Of a stretch of DNA of 64,000 nt, positions 34,770 through 43,721 are shown piece after piece. Numbering within the stretch: the stretch's first letter is position 1; each line of letters opens with the position of its first letter. The DNA is taken from the NCBI GenBank assembly GCA_026418415.1, contig JAOABK010000002.1, positions 62,001-126,000 on the forward strand. The letters run 5' to 3'. Both the position numbers and the translations under genes were made by a program. Under the pieces are notes generated by a model that had not been told where the DNA came from, ran no database searches, and saw nothing but the letters and a program-made list of their open reading frames with translations. Source of the DNA: Pseudomonadota bacterium. Lineage in GTDB: Bacteria > CALINM01.

Positions 34770-37113
34770 AAAAAGAACTTTAAATATTTTTTACCTCTCC
34801 TTTTCTGTTTTAACCTTCGAATTACTTTTAACAAGGATATTCTCTGTTCTTATGTGGTATCACTTTGCTTCGCTTGCAATTGGAATTGCAATGTTAGGTC
34901 TTGGTTTAGGCGCTGTGACTGCTTTTTTATTTAAGAACAGATATGATAAATTCTTTGAAATAGCATTTTTAATGTATATTTTTTATTTTCTTATCTTACA
35001 TTTACTTTTCTTTTTATTACATCAAAATACAGAGGTTATTCTGCCCTATTTATCTTTCTTTCATCAACCATATTTTCAACCCTTTCAGAGAGGTGTTTTT
35101 TATAGCTTTAATTATAGTTTGTTAATAGGTATAGTTATTTTCTACATAATTATTTTAGTACCCTTTGTAGTTGCAGGATATTTAATTTCTTGTATTTTTA
35201 GAATGTATTCCCTTGATTCTCAAAGGCTTTACTATTCTGATATGTTTGGTGCAGGCCTTGCTTCAGTTTTTCTTGCTATTTCTTTGTATCTAATAAATCC
35301 CATGTCTGTTTTTTCTCTCCTATCTCTAATTGGGATTTTCATTTACTACTTAAATGTAAAAAGAAAGATACTTTTTCTACCAGTAATGCTAATATCCCTT
35401 TCATTATTGTATGCAAGTATTGTTTTTAAAAAAGATGAAATTATGATTGCGCGGGGAAAACTCCAGAAAAATATAATCTGGTCAAAATGGAACCCCTTTT
35501 CCAGAGTAATAGTTTATCCCTTGAAAGATGAAGAAAAAGTTAATCCCTTTGGACAAAGCCCCCTTTATAGAGGGTATATTCCAGATCAGTGGGGTGTGCT
35601 CGTTGATGATACCGGTTATACTGTGGCAAGTGAATTTCCAGACAAAGCTGAAAAAAAAGAATTCTTTAGATGGAATATAGTTTCTCTACCCTATACAATT
35701 CGAACCGGATCAACTTTAATAATAGGTCCTGGTGGCGGTAAAGACATAAACTGCGCAATTAGTATGGGAGTTGGAGGAAATAGTATTAAAGCTGTTGAGT
35801 TAAACCCTCAAGTTGTAGAGGCAGTAAATGAGGTATTGGGAGAAAAAACTGGAAAACTATATAGTCAAGTTAAAACTTACATTAAAGAGGGTAGGAGTTT
35901 TTTAGAGAGAGACAAAGAAAAATATGATGTCATACAAGCCACATCAGTTTACGGAAGAATTCCACCTGCTTCTGGTATTTTTACCTTTGCAGAGGATAAC
36001 TTATATACATTGGAGGCTTTCATTACATATTTAAACAGGCTAAAAGAGGGAGGAGTACTTGTCCTATCAAGATTTATTTATGAAAAAACTATACCTAAAA
36101 TGGTTTTATTGTCTATAGAGGCTTTAAGGCAAATTGGTTATGAAAAACCAAATTTATCAATTTTCCTTGCACGAGAGAGAGGACTTGCCACTTTACTTGT
36201 AAAAAAGGGTTTTTTTACTCCCAATGAAGTCGAAACCCTTAAGAATTTTTGCAAAACAAGGGATTTCGAAATTCTTTATGAGCCCTTTGATAGGTATGAA
36301 AATTTTTATGGTGAATTAATTACAGGCAGTTCATCTTATAGCCTTATATTACCTACCGATGACAGACCTTTTTATTATTATAATCTGTCAAAAAAAGATT
36401 TTATGAAGTCCATTATTTTCGGTAATGATTCATTCGAAGAGAGGGGTGTTAATATTTTAAGGATATTCACTTTTTTAAGTCTGGTTTTTTCTTTTATAAT
36501 TTTTATTTTGCCCTTCTTCATTAAATCAACTGTTAAAGTTGAAGGGAAAATGAAATTAATCTCTGGGGCACTATTTGCATTGCTGGGATTTGGTTATATA
36601 CTTATAGAAATTGTAATGATAAAAAATTTCACCCTATTTTTAGAGACCCCGGTATATTCAATGATATTTGTAGTTGGTAGCATGCTTATTTCGTCATCTA
36701 TAGGATCTCTTTGTTCAAGAAATTATATAAACAGTTATAGCGATCTTAAAAAATTTTTTCTGGTACTTATTTTGCTTATTATAATTTTGAGTTTTATTTT
36801 GAAACAAATAAATCACTGGATTTATTTGCCTTTTTTGACTAAGATTGTGATTGCAGTTGCAATTGTTGGTGTTTTGGGTTTTTTTATGGGTATACCATTT
36901 CCAGTTACATTAAAGGTTTTTGGTACTTTGGAAGAAAGATTAGTAGCGTGGGGGCTATCAATTAACAGTGTCTTTTCTGTTATAGGTAGTTTTGTAACAT
37001 TAATGTTTGTAGTAAATTTTGGCTATCATATGACATTTTTAATAGGTTTTATTGTATATTTATTAGCCTTCATCACATTTCTTATTTTGAATAAAAGTTA
37101 TGTACAAAAATAA
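34750..37113 (+). CDS. Polytopic membrane protein with spermidine-synthase-like domain
   Basis: A 787-residue protein: about seven TM helices (residues ~10-220), a soluble Rossmann domain (~300-490) and five or six further TM helices (~580-780). The Rossmann part has LIIGPGGGKDINCAISMGVG and AVELNPQVVEAVNEVLG, the S-adenosyl-binding elements of spermidine synthases. The catalytic DxxDS-type segment of true aminopropyltransferases is replaced by DVIQATSVYGRIPP, so polyamine synthesis is unlikely. Fused membrane versions of this family have no established function. GAGGAAT supports ATG 34750 over TTG 34726. It overlaps the propeller gene upstream and the lipoprotein gene downstream. Confidence 0.85.
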   Translation: MLSKFGEKRTLNIFYLSFSVLTFELLLTRIFSVLMWYHFASLAIGIAMLGLGLGAVTAFLFKNRYDKFFEIAFLMYIFYFLILHLLFFLLHQNTEVILPYLSFFHQPYFQPFQRGVFYSFNYSLLIGIVIFYIIILVPFVVAGYLISCIFRMYSLDSQRLYYSDMFGAGLASVFLAISLYLINPMSVFSLLSLIGIFIYYLNVKRKILFLPVMLISLSLLYASIVFKKDEIMIARGKLQKNIIWSKWNPFSRVIVYPLKDEEKVNPFGQSPLYRGYIPDQWGVLVDDTGYTVASEFPDKAEKKEFFRWNIVSLPYTIRTGSTLIIGPGGGKDINCAISMGVGGNSIKAVELNPQVVEAVNEVLGEKTGKLYSQVKTYIKEGRSFLERDKEKYDVIQATSVYGRIPPASGIFTFAEDNLYTLEAFITYLNRLKEGGVLVLSRFIYEKTIPKMVLLSIEALRQIGYEKPNLSIFLARERGLATLLVKKGFFTPNEVETLKNFCKTRDFEILYEPFDRYENFYGELITGSSSYSLILPTDDRPFYYYNLSKKDFMKSIIFGNDSFEERGVNILRIFTFLSLVFSFIIFILPFFIKSTVKVEGKMKLISGALFALLGFGYILIEIVMIKNFTLFLETPVYSMIFVVGSMLISSSIGSLCSRNYINSYSDLKKFFLVLILLIIILSFILKQINHWIYLPFLTKIVIAVAIVGVLGFFMGIPFPVTLKVFGTLEERLVAWGLSINSVFSVIGSFVTLMFVVNFGYHMTFLIGFIVYLLAFITFLILNKSYVQK

Positions 37114-38131
37114 ATTATTCTTATTTTTCCTTATTTTACTTTCCTGTTTTCATTCCGAGGAAGCTGTAGTTAATGGAAGAATTTTATTTGACGGTAAACC
37201 TGTTTACGATTGTGAGATCTCAGTATTTTTAAAAGAAGAAAAAGATAAGACCGTACCTCCAGTAAAAGTAGTTGCAACTGATGAAAATGGAGTATTTTCA
37301 ATTAAGTTGAAAAGAGGTGTTTATTATCTTAATGCGAGAAAAAGACACAACCAAGATGGTGAGGTAATAATGCTTGTTGGAGATACAAGAAAGATAGAAG
37401 TTCAAAGGGATATAAATTTAGGGGATTGGAATCTTCACTCTAAGAAAGATAGTAAAAATTTTGAAAAGGGGACTGGGATAGAAGGCAGGGTTGTGAATTT
37501 TACGGATTACTCAAAAGTTAGGATTTACATATATGACAATACTAAAACTCAGTTAAGAGGACCTGATTATGTAAGGGAAGCGAAGATAAATCCCGATGGC
37601 TCTTTTAAAATAGACCTTCCTTCTGGTAAATATTATTTAGCGGTAAGGGAAAGAGAAAAAAGATTGGCTGGCCCCCTTTCCGAAAAAGATAAGACTGGTT
37701 ATTATGAAAAAAATCCTTTTTCAGTGGAAAAGGGTATGTATGTAAAATTAGGTGAAATTAGATTAACCAATGTGGATATTAAAAAGTTACAAAAAGTGAA
37801 TGAAAGTGGAATAATAGGAGATGGTATTATTATAACAGGAAATGTATTTATAAAAGATAAAAAACTAAATAAAAAAATCTACATCCTTGCTTATGAGAAT
37901 CAAGAAATGATAGGAAAACCAGTAAGCATATCAACTGCAGATGAGCAAGGTAATTTTAAAATACTTCTACCAAAAGAGGGGAAGTATTATATAGGTGCCC
38001 GCTCAAGATTAGGCGGTCCTGTTGAACCAGGAGAGTATATTGGAGCGTATACTGGTAGTAGTGATAGGTCTATTTATGTCTCAAAGGGGAAGGAAATTAA
38101 AATTAAGATTGAGGTAAATGAGGTATGGTAA
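37100..38131 (+). CDS. Triple beta-sandwich lipoprotein, paralogue 2
   Basis: A 343-residue protein whose N-terminus ends in a lipobox-like LILLSC (Cys 16), so it is probably a lipoprotein. Three carboxypeptidase-regulatory-like repeats follow (about 22-115, 125-230 and 245-343), with strands GVYYLNARKR, GKYYLAVRER and GKYYIGARSR closing each. The central repeat has LAGPLSEKDKTGYYEKNP in place of the GPIEEGD element. The third ends GGPVEPGEYIGAYTG, shared in form with paralogues 3 and 4. It overlaps the membrane protein gene by 14 bases and the next paralogue by 7. Confidence 0.8.
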   Translation: MYKNKLFLFFLILLSCFHSEEAVVNGRILFDGKPVYDCEISVFLKEEKDKTVPPVKVVATDENGVFSIKLKRGVYYLNARKRHNQDGEVIMLVGDTRKIEVQRDINLGDWNLHSKKDSKNFEKGTGIEGRVVNFTDYSKVRIYIYDNTKTQLRGPDYVREAKINPDGSFKIDLPSGKYYLAVREREKRLAGPLSEKDKTGYYEKNPFSVEKGMYVKLGEIRLTNVDIKKLQKVNESGIIGDGIIITGNVFIKDKKLNKKIYILAYENQEMIGKPVSISTADEQGNFKILLPKEGKYYIGARSRLGGPVEPGEYIGAYTGSSDRSIYVSKGKEIKIKIEVNEVW

Positions 38132-39156
38132 AAAATATTTTAATAAATTTAATGTTAATTTTTATTTTTTCAAACATATGTTTTGGTCAGGAAAATTATG
38201 GGGTTATTAAAGGAAGAGCTGCCTATAAAGGAGAAGTCTTTTCTGGAATAAAAATTCTTGTTTATAAAGAAAAGGAGCATATTGATTTAACAAAACCCGA
38301 TATAGTAGCAGGCGAGACAAAGATTGATGGGAGTTATGAATTTTCTATTCCAGTTGGGAGGTATTATCTTGTGGCTTTAAAAAAGAAGTATAATGTTGAT
38401 AATTTCAAGCCAGAAGAAGGAGATCTTTATTGTTTTTACAGTGGAAGTCCAGTGGAGGTAGTTGAAAAGGGGATTACCTATGTGGGATTTAATCTTATAA
38501 AAGTAGGCAAAAGCAAGCCAGACAAAAAATCTAACAATTCTGGTATTTATGGAAAGGTATTTTTTGAAGGAAAAAACTTGGAAAAGTCATATATATATGT
38601 TTATAAAGACTTTAAAGGAGGTTTTAGAGGACCAGCCTTTATTGTATACCCTTCCTATGATGGGAATTTCAGTATTAATCTTCCTCCTGGTACTTATTAT
38701 ATAATTGCAAGAAAAAGGGCAAAGGGAGGTATGTACGGTCCTATAGAAGAGGGTGATTTATTCAACTTTTATCATGGTAATCCAGTTGTTGTAAAAAAAG
38801 GCTATATGAAAAATGTAGAGATTGAATGTGTTAAAAGACTCAGTCAGTTAGAAAGTGATGAGGGATATCCAATTTTAAGCGGAGTGGTTAGAGATAAAAA
38901 TGGCAAACCCTTAGCAGGAATATTTGTTCTACTCTACCATAATCGTGAAATGCAGGGAAAGCCTTTGTATATTTCAGGCAGATCTGATTCTAATGGAAAT
39001 TTTTCAATAAAAGTGCCTCCTGGAAAATATTATATATTAGCAAGGGAAAATATTGGAGGACCTCCTATTACTGGTGAATGGACTGGTAAACTTTTAGATC
39101 CCGTTAACATTGAAAGTAATGTTAAAATTCAAATCATAATGGAGAAAACAAAATGA
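38125..39156 (+). CDS. Exported triple beta-sandwich protein, paralogue 3
   Basis: A 343-residue protein with a signal peptide (cleavage near CFG-QEN). Its three repeats (about 26-125, 135-240 and 250-343) have the same order as paralogues 1, 2 and 4. The first repeat has KPEEGDLYCFYSGSP and the second YGPIEEGDLFNFYHGNP, a motif that appears twice in this protein. The third ends IGGPPITGEWTGKLLDP. No enzyme motif is seen. The 4-base overlap with the next gene (ATGA) implies translational coupling. Confidence 0.8.
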   Translation: MVKNILINLMLIFIFSNICFGQENYGVIKGRAAYKGEVFSGIKILVYKEKEHIDLTKPDIVAGETKIDGSYEFSIPVGRYYLVALKKKYNVDNFKPEEGDLYCFYSGSPVEVVEKGITYVGFNLIKVGKSKPDKKSNNSGIYGKVFFEGKNLEKSYIYVYKDFKGGFRGPAFIVYPSYDGNFSINLPPGTYYIIARKRAKGGMYGPIEEGDLFNFYHGNPVVVKKGYMKNVEIECVKRLSQLESDEGYPILSGVVRDKNGKPLAGIFVLLYHNREMQGKPLYISGRSDSNGNFSIKVPPGKYYILARENIGGPPITGEWTGKLLDPVNIESNVKIQIIMEKTK

Positions 39157-40463
39157 TGAAAAATAAAGTGAAAGTTTTATTTCTCCTGAAAATTCTTATT
39201 TTGTTAATATTATCAAATAGTTATGCAAAAGAAAACGTAATATCAGGAGAAAAAAATTATTCTGGGAATGTAGAACTTAAAGGAGATTATTTAATTAAAC
39301 AGGGAACTAAAATAAATCTACAGCCAGGTAGTGTACTTTTGTTCACTGGTAAAGTGAGATTTTCTGGTACTGTTAAAAATAAAATAATCATTAAGGGAGC
39401 CAAAGATTCTTTAGTAAGATTTGTTCAATCAGATGCAGAACTTCAAAATGTTGATATATTTGGTTTAGAAGGTATTGAATTTATTGAAAGTAAAGCCTTT
39501 ATAGAAAATCTTCAATTCAAGGATAATAAAGTGGGATTGAAAATAGTTCGAAATTCACAGGCTTTTGTAAAATCAACTATATTTACGGGAAATGAGATTG
39601 GCCTTGCTGTGGAGCTCAAGTCAAATTGTAAAATAGAAGACTCAAAATTTGATAAAAATGAAGCAGGTATTGTTTTAGGACAACAGGGCTTATGTGAAGT
39701 TTTTAGAAGCCTTTTAAATAATAATAAAGTTGGGGTATTTATCAACAGAGATAGTTTAGCTAATATTATGGGGTCTAAGTTCACTGAAAATGTTAAGGGT
39801 ATAGATGTTTATCAGAACATAGGAAGCAAAATAACCGCTAACACTTTTACTAAAAATAAAACTGGTATTTTTGGTGAAGCTTTTTCTCAGATCGACATTG
39901 AAAAAAATGATTTTATAGAAAATGAGACTGCTATTGATTTTTTGCAAGTGGTCACCGGTAAAATTAGAAATAATATTTTTAAAAATAATAACACTGCAAT
40001 ATTATTGGAGAAGAAAAGTGCACCAGATATTAGAAATAATACTTTTGAAGGAAATGAGACAGGAATTATATGCAATTTTTCTTCCTATCCTGTAATTACA
40101 AAAAACAACTTTTTGAATAATAGATTTCATATAAAATTAGGGGAATTCCAATCAGCAGATTTTGAAAACAGGACAGGCTCGTTGACTATACAATTAAAAG
40201 AAGTTGTGGAAAAACAAAGTAGAAGAAGTGGACAGTTTACAGAAAAACAAAAAAAAGTTTACTCTGGAGAAGTATTTGCAAAAAACAATTATTGGGATGA
40301 GAATACAGTAAAGGAATTTAAAACAAAAGAAAATGTATCCACTATATACGATGGGTTTGATTTGAAAGAGGTCACCTATGAAGGTTATGGTGATCAAAAA
40401 TATGCAATAGATAAGGTAATTTATAAACCATATTTAACAACACCTGTTAAAATTAATAAATGA
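39153..40463 (+). CDS. Exported right-handed beta-helix protein (NosD-like repeats)
   Basis: A 436-residue protein with a signal peptide (cleavage near NSYA-KEN). From about residue 40 to 330 it is built from ~22-residue beta-helix coils of the type FxxNxxGIxxxxxSxxxIxxN (for example SKFTENVKGIDVYQNIGSK). A cap containing FHIKLGEFQ near 328 is followed by KNNYWDEN, the NosD-type end element. The carbohydrate-lyase acidic patch of pectate lyases is not evident, so a structural or binding role is more likely. It overlaps both neighbours by 4 bases. Confidence 0.82.
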   Translation: MMKNKVKVLFLLKILILLILSNSYAKENVISGEKNYSGNVELKGDYLIKQGTKINLQPGSVLLFTGKVRFSGTVKNKIIIKGAKDSLVRFVQSDAELQNVDIFGLEGIEFIESKAFIENLQFKDNKVGLKIVRNSQAFVKSTIFTGNEIGLAVELKSNCKIEDSKFDKNEAGIVLGQQGLCEVFRSLLNNNKVGVFINRDSLANIMGSKFTENVKGIDVYQNIGSKITANTFTKNKTGIFGEAFSQIDIEKNDFIENETAIDFLQVVTGKIRNNIFKNNNTAILLEKKSAPDIRNNTFEGNETGIICNFSSYPVITKNNFLNNRFHIKLGEFQSADFENRTGSLTIQLKEVVEKQSRRSGQFTEKQKKVYSGEVFAKNNYWDENTVKEFKTKENVSTIYDGFDLKEVTYEGYGDQKYAIDKVIYKPYLTTPVKINK

Positions 40464-41470
40464 GATATTTATTTTTCTTAATTTTTTATGCTTTTTTAGT
40501 ACAAGATCTTTACTCCCATGAGGTAAAGGGTAGGGTAGTTTTTAAAGAAAATACACCTGTTTTTGGTGCTAATGTAAACATTTATAATGAGAATAGAGAT
40601 ACTAAAATATTGAGCACTACTACCGATCCAGAGGGGTATTTTAATATAAATTTAGAAGAAGGGGTTTATTTTTTTGAGGCCACATATGTTGAAAAAAATA
40701 GAAGATTTGTTGGATATAGCGGTAAAAATCCCTTACTTGTATCGGGTAGTGAATATATTGGCATTAGGCTTCTTCCCTTGTATAAATTTAAGGAACAAAA
40801 GGTCAAAAATAATAAAACAAAGGTTATAGGTCAGGTTCTTTTTGAAGATAAGCCATTAAAGGATTCTATAGTTTATTTCTATCTTTCTGGAAGGGATATT
40901 AAAGGCATGCCCTATGTTTATTCTATGCCAACAAACAAAAAAGGTTTTTTTGAAATCAATGACATTTTGCCGGGTAAATATTTTATTGTAGCGAGAAAAA
41001 AGATTAGTGGTAGTCTTTTTGGCCCAATTGAAGAAGGCGACTTTATAGGATTCTTTCAACATAATCCTATAAACCTTGAAAAGGGTAAGGTATATAGCAT
41101 AGTAATTCCAGTTTTCAAAAAGGTTCAAGATGACGTGCCTATTCAAGTTTCCGCTAAATATAAAATCACAGGATACGCAATAGATGAAAAGGGAAATCCA
41201 GTTTCAGGAGTATATGCCTTTGCATATAAAAATAAAGAGATGGGGCACGAAAGGCCTATAAGTATTTCAAAAAAGACAAAGAAAGATGGGTATTTTGAAT
41301 TGCCTATTCCTGAAAGTGGTAAGTATTATATAGGTGTAAGGCAATTTTATGGTGGTACACCATTACAAGGAGAGTTATATGGACTCTATGAACAAACTTA
41401 TGATCATCATATCTATGTAGATAAAAACATTGAAAATATTAAAATTACTGTTAGAAAAATTTTAAGATGA
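40460..41470 (+). CDS. Exported triple beta-sandwich protein, paralogue 4
   Basis: A 336-residue protein with a signal peptide (residues 1-19 or so, ending DLYS-HEV). Three repeats (about 20-112, 120-230 and 238-336) match paralogues 1-3. The first contains RRFVGYSGKNPL, the second SLFGPIEEGDFIGFFQHNP, and the third GGTPLQGELYGLYEQTYD. The conserved residues cluster in the loops after the GKYF(I/V)(V/I)AR strands, which could form a ligand or protein contact surface. It is sandwiched between two beta-helix genes with 4-base overlaps on each side. Confidence 0.8.
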   Translation: MRYLFFLIFYAFLVQDLYSHEVKGRVVFKENTPVFGANVNIYNENRDTKILSTTTDPEGYFNINLEEGVYFFEATYVEKNRRFVGYSGKNPLLVSGSEYIGIRLLPLYKFKEQKVKNNKTKVIGQVLFEDKPLKDSIVYFYLSGRDIKGMPYVYSMPTNKKGFFEINDILPGKYFIVARKKISGSLFGPIEEGDFIGFFQHNPINLEKGKVYSIVIPVFKKVQDDVPIQVSAKYKITGYAIDEKGNPVSGVYAFAYKNKEMGHERPISISKKTKKDGYFELPIPESGKYYIGVRQFYGGTPLQGELYGLYEQTYDHHIYVDKNIENIKITVRKILR

Positions 41471-42315
41471 AAGTTTTGAATATAATTTTTTTTATTATAA
41501 CTACTGTTAATTGTCTTTATGCTAAAAATTTGCCAGTTAAAGAGATTTTCACAGAAGAGGTATGGAGGGGAGAAATATTAGTAGAAGGAGTGGTTGCAGT
41601 AAGAAAGGAAGGTAAGTTAACAATAGAACCAGGCACAGTAATTCTTTTCAAATCTATTGATATAGATGACGATGGTATTGGTGATAGTGAACTTTATGTA
41701 GAAGGGACAATTATTGCAAAGGGAAGTAAAGATGCTCCAATAGTATTTACATCAGAAAGTAATGATAAAATCCCCTCTTCATGGAAGTATATAATGGTTA
41801 ACCATGCAAAATATGCCTATTTTGAGCATGTACTATTTGAAGGTGCCTTTTCGGGGCTCCAAGTACATTTTACCAAGGCAATAGTTAAAAACTCAATATT
41901 TAGAAACAATGTTGATGGCTTTAGATTTTCAACAGCTAATATTTATGTTTGTAATAACAAAATGACTAAAAATCGTCATGGTATAAGGTATGAAGAAAGG
42001 GATTCAAAAGGTATTATAGAATTCAATTCCATACAGGAAAATGAAATAGGAATTTTTCCTGTAACTAAATGTGGTGATAAAGTAAATTTTAGGTATAACA
42101 ATATAGAAAAAAACGGTTATAATATAAAAGTAGGAGATGAGCAAAAAGAAAATTTATCTTTCAAAAATAACTATTTTGGTATGATTTTTGAGAGTGAAAT
42201 TAGAAAAAAGATTTATGACAAACATTTTGATAAAAATTTACCAATTGTTAATATTAAACCCTATTCAAAAAAACCTTTTTTGGAGAGTGATGTTAAATGT
42301 TTAGAAGAATTTTAG
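41467..42315 (+). CDS. Exported beta-helix protein, stand-alone homologue of the propeller-fused helix
   Basis: A 282-residue protein with a signal peptide (ending NCLYA-KNL). TEEVWRGEILVEGVVAV, LTIEPGTVILFK, the calcium-like loop DIDDDGIGDSE and KDAPIVFTSE match the first part of the helix domain of the protein at 32991-34769 position by position. It ends with the shared cap NIKVGDEQ and KNNYFG, then stops where the other protein continues into its propeller. Function is unknown. It overlaps the preceding gene by 4 bases and the OpuAC-like gene by 19. Confidence 0.82.
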   Translation: MKVLNIIFFIITTVNCLYAKNLPVKEIFTEEVWRGEILVEGVVAVRKEGKLTIEPGTVILFKSIDIDDDGIGDSELYVEGTIIAKGSKDAPIVFTSESNDKIPSSWKYIMVNHAKYAYFEHVLFEGAFSGLQVHFTKAIVKNSIFRNNVDGFRFSTANIYVCNNKMTKNRHGIRYEERDSKGIIEFNSIQENEIGIFPVTKCGDKVNFRYNNIEKNGYNIKVGDEQKENLSFKNNYFGMIFESEIRKKIYDKHFDKNLPIVNIKPYSKKPFLESDVKCLEEF

Positions 42316-42836
42316 TAAGTTTATTACTCTTTTTTTGCTTTTATGGGATCTCCAATGCCTGTGTTGGTAAGACAATTTATATAGGACATCTTGATACTAA
42401 AGAAGAAGAAATGGTTAGTAATATTCTATCAAGGCTTATAACAGAAAGAACGGGCACATCAGTTAAGCTAAAAAAATATTCAAATGTAAGCGCTTTACTC
42501 AATTCAGCATCTTCAGGTGAAGTAGATTTATTTGTTTTTGACAGTAATAAAATAAATGAACTTTCTAAAACAACTGATTTTGAAAAAGCAAAAAGTGATT
42601 TCAACACTAAATTTAATCTCGTCTTTTTAAAACCCCTTTTAGAATCTAAAAGCGATTATACAGTTCCAATAATAAGGAAGGATACTTTAAAAAAATTTCC
42701 TGCTCTTCCAAGACTCATTGAAAAACTAAATGGACTTGTTCAACCATCTGTTATATCAGACCTTGTTAAGGACTCTGAAAAAAGGGGTACCAAGGATACA
42801 GTTAGGGATTTTTTAAAATCAAAAAATTTAATATAA
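42297..42836 (+). CDS. One-lobe OpuAC-like substrate-binding protein
   Basis: A 179-residue protein with a signal peptide (ending ISNA-CVG). The start IYIGHLDTKEEEMVSNILS then ITERTGTSVKL matches the N-terminal strand and helix of OpuAC-type (glycine betaine/choline) binding proteins, and PIIRKDTLKKFPALPRLIEK with RDFLKSKNLI matches their C-terminal end. The ~100 residues that would form the second lobe and close the ligand cleft are missing; only a short segment (about 85-120) joins the two matches. No ABC permease or ATPase is adjacent. It is probably not a normal transporter component. Confidence 0.72.
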   Translation: MFRRILVSLLLFFCFYGISNACVGKTIYIGHLDTKEEEMVSNILSRLITERTGTSVKLKKYSNVSALLNSASSGEVDLFVFDSNKINELSKTTDFEKAKSDFNTKFNLVFLKPLLESKSDYTVPIIRKDTLKKFPALPRLIEKLNGLVQPSVISDLVKDSEKRGTKDTVRDFLKSKNLI

Positions 42837-42839
42837 CTT

Positions 42840-43721
42840 ATGGAAAGAAGAAATTTTTTAAAAGTTATTGGCTCAAGTTTTTTGTTTAATTTAATTGGGG
42901 CTAAATTTGTTCTACCCTCAGATCCAAAGGTACTTTCAGTTGCAGAAGGAAAGGATTATGAAAAAATTACTAAGGATGCTATTAATGCTATTGGAGGCAT
43001 ATCCAAATTTGTTAAACCAGATGATGTTGTAGTTATAAAACCAAACATTGGCTGGGATAGAACCCCTGAGCAGTCAGCAAATACACACCCCCTTGTTGTT
43101 AAAGCGATTGCCGAAGAATGTATAAAAGCAGGTGCAAAGAGGGTAAAGATTTTTGACAGAACCTGTAATGATCCAAGAAGATGTTATGAAACAAGTGGTT
43201 TTAATGCGGTTTTTAGAAATATGAGGAAGGTTGAATTAAAACATATTGAGTATGAAAGATTTAAGAATGTAAAGCTTAACGGTAAGTTTTTGAAAGAATG
43301 GGAGCTCTATGATGAGGCATTAAATGCAGATGTTTTCATAAATGTTCCTGTAGCAAAGCACCATGGATTAACAACCCTTACCTTGGCTTTAAAGAATGTT
43401 ATGGGGATAATGGGTGGAAACAGGGGATATATTCATAGAGATATTGAAACCGCATTAGCGGATATAAATTCTGTTGTTAAGAGCCATTTAACTATAATTG
43501 ATGCTACAAGGATTCTTTTAAATCATGGGCCTCAGGGTGGAGATTTAAAAGATGTTAAAGTATTGAATAGAGTGGTTGCATCTGCAGATATTGTTTTAGC
43601 GGATGCTTACGCAACAACATTCTTTGGTAAAAAACCAGAAGAAATTTCTATAACCGTTGAAGCCTTTAAGCGTGGACTTGGAGAAATGCGTTTATCCAAT
43701 GCGAAAGTGATAAAGGTCTAA
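42840..43721 (+). CDS. TAT-exported DUF362 protein
   Basis: A 293-residue DUF362 protein. The N-terminus MERRNFLKVIG fits a twin-arginine signal, implying export of a folded or cofactor-bearing protein. DUF362 core segments are VVIKPNIGWDR, THPLVVKAIAEECIKAGAKR, VFINVPVAKHHGLTTLTLALKNVMG and YIHRDIETALADIN. There is no attached ferredoxin domain. DUF362 proteins are often found beside membrane ferredoxins, but their reaction is not established. It ends with a one-base overlap to the NapH-NapG-like gene, which is its likely redox partner. Confidence 0.88.
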   Translation: MERRNFLKVIGSSFLFNLIGAKFVLPSDPKVLSVAEGKDYEKITKDAINAIGGISKFVKPDDVVVIKPNIGWDRTPEQSANTHPLVVKAIAEECIKAGAKRVKIFDRTCNDPRRCYETSGFNAVFRNMRKVELKHIEYERFKNVKLNGKFLKEWELYDEALNADVFINVPVAKHHGLTTLTLALKNVMGIMGGNRGYIHRDIETALADINSVVKSHLTIIDATRILLNHGPQGGDLKDVKVLNRVVASADIVLADAYATTFFGKKPEEISITVEAFKRGLGEMRLSNAKVIKV

